A stretch of DNA of 64,000 nucleotides, taken from Sorex araneus. Its lineage: Eukaryota > Chordata > Mammalia > Eulipotyphla > Soricidae. The stretch covers positions 98,058,926 through 98,122,925 of the forward strand of contig NC_073306.1 in the NCBI RefSeq assembly GCF_027595985.1, read 5' to 3'. A program made the position numbers and the translations under genes. The notes under the pieces are model-generated. The model did not search any database. It was not told the origin of the DNA and saw only the letters and a list, made by a program, of their open reading frames with translations. Shown in pieces: positions 56,336 through 64,000 of this stretch (position 1 is its first letter; each line of letters begins with the position of its first letter).

Positions 56336-56800
56336 TTTTTAATTTATATTTTATTGAATCACCATGAAAAAAATACAAAGCTTTCAGGTTTAAGTCTCAG
56401 TCATATAATGATTAAACCCCCATCCCTTCACCAGTGCACGTGTTCCACCACCAAGAACCCCAATATACCCCCCTCCCACCCCTCGCACCTAAGTAGCTAA
56501 TGATCTTCACTTTATTCTCTCTATACTTTCAATACATTCAACATTTCAATAGAGAACTCACTATTATTGTTTGGAATTTCCCCCCAACAATCAGGCCTGC
56601 TGAAAAGGCATCATTTAATAACTGTTTTCATTGCTGGGAATGAAGACTCTATGAGCTCGTGCAGCCACTGTCAGAAATTTGGATTTCTGATATTTTAGCT
56701 CAGTTCACAGTCTAGATGCATTTCTGTAAGAAGCTGCTCTGGGTGCCAAAATGGGTTAGAAGACCTCTCGGATCACAGTCTTTAGGAGCAGAGGGTCCTC
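56336..56800 (-). mobile_element. L1 3' UTR fragment
   Basis: From the A-rich tail (tttatattttattgaatcac) to about 56800. Flanks atgttaatttt (56325-56335) and gtgttaatttt (from about 56803) are a likely duplication. Confidence 0.82.
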
Positions 56801-56938
56801 GGGTGTTAATTTTAAGACGTCTGACTCGAGTGTTTTCAGGATAAAATGATTCTTACTTCTTTCCCTACTTTTAGCTTCGCCCAAAGGAGGGAGAGCTGAG
56901 ATATTGGACTGTGAGTCCTTTGAGGTAAATCTACATGA

Positions 56939-57077
56939 AATAATAACTACCTGCAAGTTCTTGTGGGAAACTGTTCACATAATCACACAAGGATGTCAAA
57001 CACCTAGCACAGAGCCTGCTCTTACTAAAAATGAGTGTAAGAGTGCTCAGAAACCACTTCAGATGCAATAATGAAGT
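56939..57077 (+). repeat. Left arm of a large inverted repeat
   Basis: aataataactacctgcaagt ... cacttcagatgcaataatga. Its complement is split between 57342-57390 and 57995-58100. Confidence 0.85.
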
Positions 57078-57341
57078 CTCTAAGAAAGTTCTCAGAGCAG
57101 GCCAGGGCTGCACTTCAGTCGTAGAGCAGATCTCTCACATATGTGAGATCCTGATTCAGAACCTGACACCCTCTGCAACCTCCCAACTTCCTCCCAAAAA
57201 ACAGTGTCTAGCATATGGCCAGCACTTAAGCTCCTCAGCCAGGTGTCCTCCAAATCCAAGTGTGAGAGACTACGAAGATAAATGAAGGTGGTTATGGTTG
57301 AACTAATGAAACAGCCCGCTCTGGCAATAGTGTAAAAATAT

Positions 57342-58100
57342 TTCATTATTGCATCTGAAGTGGTTTCTGAGCACTCTTACACTCATTTTTTTTTTTTACA
57401 CTTAAAATTTATCTTTATTTCACAAGATCTAAATTACATCATTTCATCCCTTCTATATATACTTTTAACACATACAGGTGCAATGCATATATTTTTCCCT
57501 TCAAGTGCTGAGTATCTTAATGAAAGATAATTAGAACAAATCACCATTTACCTTAATTAGTATATTATGTTATATATGCTAATTGTGGCTTTATTTAAAG
57601 TTAAGTTAAATTACTCTAAACATATAAAAATTTAAGAAACTATTTTATAAGAAACTATAAAAATATTATAAAATCTAATAATGGGAAGGAACCTGGTATG
57701 AAGATAAAATGTACTTTCTCCAGATATATCTATAAATATTATACTCCATGCATACTTATTTCCTTCATGTCATAATTCGAAGACTTTTATATATTGTCAA
57801 AATGTCGTTAATATGATAAATATGGATCAATAAACAAAAAATGTTACCTTTAAAAACAAGAGATGGATAGAATCCATACCTTTTTCTTCATTATCCTTAT
57901 ATCTAGTGCTCAAAAATTCAAATATACATCTATTTGAATTATCATCACAATCTCATAAGTTGCCACTATTACCACCATTCAAGGGGGGAAAAAGTCTTAC
58001 ACTCATTTTTAATAAGAGCAGGCTCTGTGCTAGGTGTTTGACATCGTTGTGTGATTATGCGAACAGTTTCTCACAAGAACTTGCGGGTAGTTATTATTCT
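57342..58100 (-). repeat. Right arm of the inverted repeat, split by an insertion
   Basis: tcattattgcatctgaagtg (57343) to cactcattttt, then after the insertion aataagagcaggctctgtgc to gcgggtagttattatt. The arms are highly similar with scattered mismatches and about 265 bases apart. Confidence 0.85.
57391..57994 (-). mobile_element. Retrocopy of an unidentified transcript 3' end
   Basis: Read on the minus strand, it is AT-rich, non-coding, and ends in gtgaAATAAAgataaatttt then a short poly(A). It is bounded by a perfect 16-bp duplication tcttacactcattttt (57375-57390, 57995-58010). These are the marks of an L1-mediated retrocopy, probably of a 3' UTR. I do not recognise the source gene. Confidence 0.8.
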
Positions 58101-58292
58101 CAGCTCAGTTTCTTTGGTGGTTACTGTGAAGAAGCTGGTGTCTGGCAGCATGAAGGCCACCCACCATGAGCAGAGCTTCGAGGTCACCCTGTTGGGGGCT
58201 CTTTGGCTCCGGAGATGAGCTGGCTCCAGACCAGACTCTGGACTTCCTGGTCCTGTTCTCCTTGATTCCTGGACTAGGATAGTCTCCAGGCT

Positions 58293-58391
58293 TCAGAGGA
58301 AGTGCAGAGAGTTGATTCTCATGTACCGGGAGAAGAGAACATAGAGGTGGCGGAACCAGAGCAGCTGACTGCGGTGGCAGGACATGGCTCT
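58293..58391 (-). CDS. PIGL: PIGL last coding exon
   Basis: 99 nt. Acceptor on the minus strand ttcttctag, first codon AGA, stop TGA at 58293-58295. Encodes 32 residues ending [12 protein letters not shown]. Confidence 0.94.
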   Translation of the reverse strand, partial: RAMSCHRSQLLWFRHLYVLFSRYMRINSLHFL

Positions 58392-59150
58392 CTAGAAGAA
58401 TCCAGAAGGTTGTTTCTGTTATTTTCTGTCCCAAGTTACTCCCATACCCCCTGCAACAGCCCTCTCTGCCTTCTTTTAGAGCCACAATAAGTCTCCAGGT
58501 GTATCTAGCTGACCTCTCCCTCCCTTCTTACTCTCCTCTTACTCTGATAGCAGCAGGCGATGGGGCAGCACCTGAGCACTCAGTCTCCATGCAGCACCTC
58601 AATTTCAATCACTCTGGAGTTGGGTACTCTGTCACTGTGTTTCTTTTGTTGCAGGTTATCATCTACAGCAAATGGAGAACTGAGATCTGGTACTCCAGCT
58701 ACCGAGTGACTCTGGGACCTGCAGCCTCCATTGCTGCTGCTGTTCCTGCTGTGGCAATGGCGCCTCTTGAGCTCCATCCCTGGACCTGGCCTGGAGCCTG
58801 CATCCCTAATCTCTGTCCCAGTATCTCATAATGCAGCACATGCACATGAAGCACATGTTTAATGGGAAGAGAGCGGGAGTACTGGGCTCCTGTGCCACTG
58901 ACTGAAGGAAGCTGGACAGTACAACCACTTCTTAGTAGAATGAGCAGCTAGACTGACAGTACAATGAGCAGGGCTCTGGCCTTTGCAGTTATATCCTTGC
59001 CATGCCATACACTTCATGTAATATAAGCCCTGACCACCACTGGGTATGCCCTCTGCAAAAAAGAAAGGAAGAAAGGAAGAAAGGAAGAAAGAAAGAAAGA
59101 CAGAAAGAAGGAAGGAAGGAAGGAAGGAAGGAAGGAAGGAAAGAAAGGAA

Positions 59151-59212
<62 letters not shown>

Positions 59213-60237
59213 AGGAAAGAAAGAAAAGAAGGAAAGAAAGCACAGTATCTAGTGAGGGAAATAGCTATTAGTATATTATTCAGACCTAGTGTAGTTCTTT
59301 TTTTAAAAGACAGATAATAAAAACAGATTTGGTTAAATATCAACAAATAAGTCTCTCTAGGTGTCTGTTTTTCTCCATCATAATTAAATTGTTTTATTTC
59401 TTCATTTATTTATTTTCAGTACCAGGGATGAACCCAGGGCCTCTGGTGAGGCATTAGCTTTGCTTCTGGACCACGTGTGCTGCTGTCTTTCTTACACATG
59501 CAAGGCAAGTCTCTAGTGCTGAGCCATGTCCCTGGTCCCTAAATAGTTTACAGATCTATATATGTAAATCCATAGATCTCTAAATCTATGGGTTTATATT
59601 TAGATCTGTGAAAAGCTCATATATATAAAAAAAAAAGCTGATATATCTGTGGTAACATACTTTATATGATAGAGCTCTATAGCCACAGGATATACTCAAG
59701 AAAAATATTTTACATATTAAATAGGAGATGCAACTAAATATTTTGTGGAAGGTCACACCTGGCAGTGCTCAGGGGCTCCTCCTGGCTCTGTATAGGGGGA
59801 TTGCTCTTGGGGGTGTTCTGGGGACTATGCAGGAGTGGGGGTTGAACACAGGCCTCTTGCTTGTGAAGTACATGCTCAGCTCAAGGGGTTACTCGACAGA
59901 ATCAGGAATCGCTCGGGGGTGAAGCGGGGAGATGAAGGCCCCTGAATTTAGTGAGTCCCGAGGTCTAGCCAACAGCGTTAAAACAGATGCTAAACCACTA
60001 TGCAAGATCCTTGGTTAGGTCTCTACAGAGGTAGGTTTTGAGAAGTCAGAGGTTCTGAGAAGTAGATCTAGATGGGAAGTGTCCAGGAACTTACAATCCT
60101 CACCTTGGCACGTGCCACTTCTTCGCTGGTGAGCACGAAGAGGACATCCTGGGTCTGGCGCAGGGAAAAAGGCAGGTCTAGAAAGGAGATGTACTTGCGC
60201 ACCATGTTCACCGACTGCAGTGTGAGTGCAGAGCACC
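58293..60237 (-). CDS. PIGL: PIGL, N-acetylglucosaminyl-phosphatidylinositol de-N-acetylase (last two coding exons: 60104-60237, 58293-58391)
   Basis: The two exons join in phase 0 and encode the C-terminal 76 residues plus stop. Exon A gives [44 protein letters not shown]; exon B gives [36 protein letters not shown] removes the acetyl group from GlcNAc-PI, the second step of GPI-anchor synthesis, at the ER membrane. The catalytic N-terminal half lies outside the window, to the right. No stop or frameshift is seen, so the gene looks functional. It converges on CENPV with 34.5 kb of repeats between the stop codons. Confidence 0.94.
58400..58990. other. PIGL intron, no repeat recognised
   Basis: Open frames at 58499-58831 (+) lack family motifs and splice context. 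Confidence 0.4.
59062..59240. repeat. (GAAA)n/(GAAG)n microsatellite
   Basis: Alternating aaag, aagg and aaga tetranucleotides over about 180 bases in the PIGL intron, next to a SINE-like remnant (ccactgggtatgcc). Confidence 0.95.
59400..59885 (-). repeat. Diverged SINE-A copies
   Basis: Remnants at about 59415-59540 (cagtaccagggatgaaccca) and 59745-59885 (ggtcacacctggcagtgctc to gtacatgctcagctc). Confidence 0.5.
60104..60237 (-). CDS. PIGL: PIGL penultimate coding exon
   Basis: 134 nt. On the minus strand the acceptor is ccctgcccag before GGTGCTCTGC, and the donor is gtgag after GCC AAG. Enters in phase 1 (finishing a Gly codon) and leaves in phase 0. Confidence 0.95.
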
Positions 60238-60614
60238 CTGGGCAGGGAGGAGAGGAGCAAAGTCTAGTTCCTTCCAGGCTGTTTCCTCCCTGAACATCCT
60301 ACTCTGTTAGGGCACACACCACGCAGGACAAGGCAGCGACCATGGAGCTGCTGGAAGGTAACTCTGTGCACTGAGCTGTTCTTTGCTCATTGATCTCAGT
60401 CTGGAAGAGTAAATTCCTGCCTGACGCTTTCTTCCTGCTAGCAAGGCTAGTGGGCTGGTGGAGGTTGGAACCTGGTTACCTCAAGGTCAAGGACAAAGGG
60501 ACAGAGACTGAAATCACCAGGGACCTGGTTCCTGCTGTGCCACTGAAAGTCTGAAACTTGTGAAAGCTGGTAACCTTTGTAAGCCTCAGTTTCTTAGCTG
60601 CGGGTGTTGAGAGG

Positions 60615-60705
60615 GGCCAGGGATGCAACTCAGGCATGGTACTTGCCTTACATGCATGAAGCCCTGAGTTTGATCTCTGGCAGTGAAACAAACAAAAATA
60701 GGAGT
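60615..60705 (+). repeat. tRNA-SINE remnant
   Basis: ggggccagggatgcaactca, ccctgagtttgatctctggc; short. Confidence 0.45.
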
Positions 60706-61094
60706 TTAATAGAATAACAGCATCGGGAGTGTGGGATGTCTCTCTCAAACAGAGACCTAGGGACCAAATGATTTACAATCTTGTTCCAACGATTCAGCTT
60801 GGAAAGCTCAGTAAGTCCACACAGAAAGTGCATATGGTACTTATGTCTACATTCATACAATCATCATCTCACTTCTGTGAGGGCTGGGTGTTATCTCCAC
60901 TGGCTGGGGAAACTCCATATATGTGTCCTTCAGTAAATGGCTGATTGAAGGTCAAATACCTTCCACTGAGTGAGGAGGAGGAAAACCCTAGTTTAGGTGA
61001 TTAACCCCCAGAAGCTACCCAAGCCTGCTACTTAATTGGGGGATGGAGTTAGAGTTTGGATGGACAAACTCTAAGAAGTAGAGTGGTGGAAATA

Positions 61095-61295
61095 TCTATG
61101 CTTTTTTGTTTGTTTGTTTGTTTTTGTCTTTGGTGAGAGTACACACAACTAGCGGTGGTCAGGGCTTACTTCTGGCTCTGCACTCAGGGATGACTCCTAA
61201 CAGTGCTCAAGGGACCATATAGTATTGCAGGGATTGAACTGGGACTGGCTCTATGCAAGGCAAGTGTGCTACTAGCTGTACTATTGTTTGAACCA
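61095..61295 (-). mobile_element. SINE-A, diverged
   Basis: tttgtttgtttgtttttgtc former tail to actagctgtactattgtttg. Confidence 0.7.
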
Positions 61296-61582
61296 TGTTT
61301 CTAAGTGTGTCTGTGAAGGTGCTTCTGGATGAGATGAGCATTTGATGGTGGGCTCAGAGAAGCAAACTGTTCTCCTCAAAGTGGATGAGCATCAGACAGT
61401 CTGTTGAGGTCCTGAATGAAATAAAATCAGAGGGAGACTTTTCTTCCCCCAGCTCCCACCCCATTCAGTGCCTGGGATCAAACCCAGGTACTTCATACAT
61501 TTAAAAGCAGGGGCTCAACTTGTGAGCTACATCTTCTGCTTTTTGGCTGGCTTCTTTTTTCCTTATTATTATTATTATTTTT

Positions 61583-61745
61583 TTACTTTTGACAACACCC
61601 ACCAATCTCAGAGGTTACTCCAGGATCTGCACTCAGGAATTACTCCTGGTTGTGCTTTGGAGACCATATAGGATGCTGGGGATTGAACCTGGGTCAGCCA
61701 TGTGCAACGCAAGTGCACTACCCAAGGTACTATCTCTGGCCTTCT
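61583..61745 (-). mobile_element. SINE-A, diverged
   Basis: ttttgacaacacccaccaat to ccaaggtactatctctggcc. Confidence 0.75.
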
Positions 61746-61855
61746 TCCCTTATTTCCTTCCCTCCTTCCTTCCTCCCTCCCTCCCCCTCTCTCTTCCTTT
61801 TTTTCTCCCTCCCTTCCTTTCTTCTCTCTTTCATTCTCTTTTTCTTTCTTACACC
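61746..61855. repeat. (CTTCC)/(CTTT) pyrimidine tract
   Basis: Imperfect TTCC, TCCC and CTTT repeats at the edge of a SINE. Confidence 0.85.
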
Positions 61856-62435
61856 CAGCAGTGCTGAGGTGTTGAGATCAAGCCTGGAGTTCCTGCAATG
61901 CCAAGCATGTGCTCCCAGTCTGGGAGCAATATTCCCTGCCTTTTCCTGGCTTCCTGAGCTGGGCTATTGGTCATCTCTTGTTCTTGGACTGGGAAAACTA
62001 AGTTTACACTACAGAATCCCAGGGATTTGGAATCTGATCAAATTGCATCTTGACACCCTGGGTCTCCCACTTGCAGACACCAGAGAATTGGATTTCTCAG
62101 GCTCCATCACTACACAAACCAATTCCATACTGTGTGTATATATATACAGGACACAGAAGAGGAGAAGAAAGTCATCTACATGTTGTTAGGAAATCATACA
62201 GATTATATAGGTTACATGGATATCATCTCTAACTGGCTCTGTACCGCTGGAGAATCTGACTAGCACATCTGCTTCCCCTCCCCCAGGACTGCACTGGCTT
62301 CAGGGCAGTTCCCAGTGGACGCAACCTGGGCACCTCCCCTGAGGCACATGGGGGTCAGGAAGTATTTCCTATTTCTTCTCCCAATCACTTCTACATAGTC
62401 AGAGGCAGCCTTCTCTATTTAAGCATTTTACCTTA

Positions 62436-62439
<4 letters not shown>

Positions 62440-62488
<49 letters not shown>
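62440..62488. repeat. (CT)n microsatellite
   Basis: About 24 CT units after ccttaattt. No L1 context is visible, unlike the other CT arrays. Confidence 0.95.
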
Positions 62489-62491
<3 letters not shown>

Positions 62492-63029
62492 GCAGTCCTT
62501 AGTGCCCAACAGAAGCCACTCTCTCTGCTGAACAGCATCCTGACTGCAGGGTTTCTCCTGCTGTTACTTATAGATGACAATATGGCCCAGTCGCCATCGC
62601 TGTGGCAGCACCCAAGCGCTGTGGGAGGAGAACTGCACGTGAGTTGCTGGGACTAGGGCAGTAATGCCTCAGCATCTTCTGGAAGATGCTCTTTCTGCAA
62701 GTCTGGTGTGCTTGAAGGGTGTCGATCTTTTTCTTATAGGGACTAACAGGGGCCGACTGTTCCACAGTCAGCAGTCTGGGGATGGTAGTGGTGGTGGCGG
62801 TGGCATGAGGGTCACAGATCAGACTCAGGGCCTCACATATAGTAGGTCCCTGTTTACCATTGTAACTGTTGACCCACTCCCCAATAATTATCTTAAAGAA
62901 ACAGTAAGCTTTACAATAGTGACTTATGAAAGGCCTTACCTTTAGGTAACTTCCCTTCAGAATGCAAGGACCTGGAGGAGAGAAAGGATGAGTGACTGGA
63001 TCATTTTTAGTTCCTTTTTTTCTTTTTTC

Positions 63030-63150
63030 TTTTCTTTTTTTGCGGGGGCAGCCATTCCTGCAGTGCTCAGGAGACCATGAGGTACTAGGAATAGAACCCA
63101 GGCTTCCTGCATACAAAACATGTGCTCCAGTCGTTTCAGCCTTTGCAAAG
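63030..63150 (-). repeat. Diverged SINE-A
   Basis: ggcagccattcctgcagtgc, aggaatagaacccaggcttc. Confidence 0.45.
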
Positions 63151-63392
63151 TCACCATATAGCTTTCTGGACTCTATGGCTCTGGCTAGAGCTGAAATGAC
63201 CAGGATGGGTCACTTTTTGAGGGGCAAACATCAGGAAGCTAGCAATGGCTTTATGCATCCATTATGAAGCACTCTGCTCCAAGTTTTATCTAATAGGTGA
63301 CACTTTGTCCATTGGTGACACTGATCACTCAAAGTTTTCTTTTGTGAAACTGTAATGTGAGTATGGTGAAAAAATATTAGAAAACATTAAGT

Positions 63393-63515
63393 TACGTTGG
63401 GCTGGAGATGGTACAGTGGTCTCCTAGAACCACAAGAGTGATCCCTGAGTGCAGAGCTAGGAGCAAGTCCTGCAAACCACTGGGTTGGCCCAAAAATGAA
63501 AAAGAAAAGGTTTTT
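63393..63515 (+). repeat. SINE-A with internal deletion
   Basis: ttgggctggagatggtacag head joined directly to agagtgatccctgagtgcag body; the B-box part is missing. Confidence 0.65.
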
Positions 63516-64000
63516 TTTTTTAAAGTTCCTTCTTATAGTTTTCTTTCTCCCTTTTATGTTTTCCATACCTGCCATCTACTAGGGTGGGCTGTCTGTGCTC
63601 ACTGCCTGGAGAAGGGGGGGAATGGAGGGTGAAATAGGCAGTTCTGGAACTCTTGGGAATAGGTGGTTAAGAAGAGAAGAACTGACAAATCTACGGGCTT
63701 GAATGAGGCTGAGAAACAGGAGAAACCTCAAGAATCCCAGATCAGAGTGATGTGTCCCACGATCCTGGTGGAGCCTGGAGAGGACTTGAGTTTAAGGCCA
63801 TCAGGGTCGCCAAGGAAAGATCTGGACACATGGGATCTTAATATGATGGAGAGAAGAAGCGCTGAACACTCTTGGGGGCATCACACTCAGAGTGAAGAAA
63901 GAATCTGCATGGAGTGAGCTGGGGAGGGGTTTGGAAACAGGAGCATGGAAGGGTCTTTTGGTGGACGAAGCCAGGAGGAGACTAAAACATGGCCGAGAGG
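63516..64000. other. PIGL intron, nothing recognised
   Basis: An 84-codon open frame (63663-63917, +) has no recognisable family or splice signals. Confidence 0.4.

Noticed and set aside
59002-59346. Lys/Glu-rich and Phe/Leu/Ser-rich open frames
   Set aside because: Translation of the GAAA/GAAG microsatellite.
60260-64000. Further upstream PIGL exons
   Set aside because: I looked for the complement of the preceding conserved block (HSNHIALYAAV) and did not find it; it is probably beyond the right edge.

Overview
This is a stretch of mammalian nuclear genome carrying two vertebrate gene loci in a very dense background of retrotransposons. The commonest repeat is a tRNA-headed, A-tailed SINE. 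I associate it from memory with shrews (Soricidae, e.g. Sorex), so a shrew is the best guess; this is inference, not proof. Codon-level matches identify the genes as CENPV (+ strand, all five coding exons, 253 codons plus stop, 13071-23442) and the last two coding exons of PIGL (- strand, 60104-60237 and 58293-58391). The two genes are convergent, which agrees with the neighbouring human order I recall on 17p. No bacterial features, CRISPR arrays or functional RNA genes were seen.

Layout: 1-12.7 kb is upstream intergenic sequence. It holds a copy of a composite retroposon carrying VAV3-like exon 1 sequence, a nearly intact 5'-truncated L1 (3650-6938) with a perfect 19-bp target-site duplication (TSD), and an old antisense L1 into which a SINE and an RTE-clade LINE have inserted. 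From 12.8 to 14.3 kb lie the CENPV CpG island, exon 1 and a G-rich minisatellite at the start of intron 1. CENPV introns and exons run to 23.7 kb. The 34.5 kb between the CENPV and PIGL stop codons (23.4-58.3 kb) is almost wholly nested mobile elements: L1s, at least four pieces of one minus-strand LTR family, a separate 691-bp solo LTR, SINEs, a histone H3 retropseudogene, a second VAV3-exon composite, and several microsatellites grown inside L1 3' ends. From 58.3 kb on is PIGL with intronic repeats.

Terms used below are mine. 'SINE-A' is a tRNA-like head (A box TAGCACAGCGG, B box GGTTCGATTCC) with a body ending in GTGACCCAAAAAGC and poly(A), so presumably L1-mobilised. 'SINE-R' has the same tRNA-like head joined to a different body. 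Its 3' end matches the 3' end of the RTE LINE in this window and closes with short ACAGTGCT-type repeats rather than poly(A). A 'composite' is a SINE-R with extra sequence 5' of its body.

The main candidates for something undescribed are: (i) the composite family that has captured VAV3-like exon 1 plus a splice-donor boundary, seen twice with the captured exon and once 5'-truncated; (ii) one tRNA head with two alternative tails matched to two LINE partners; (iii) a SINE-R copy with a twin-priming style 5' inversion inside a target-site duplication; (iv) multi-level nested insertions whose order can be read from duplications; (v) the CENPV intron-1 minisatellite with higher-order structure. 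All homology calls come from reading the sequence and recalled protein families; no database search was run.
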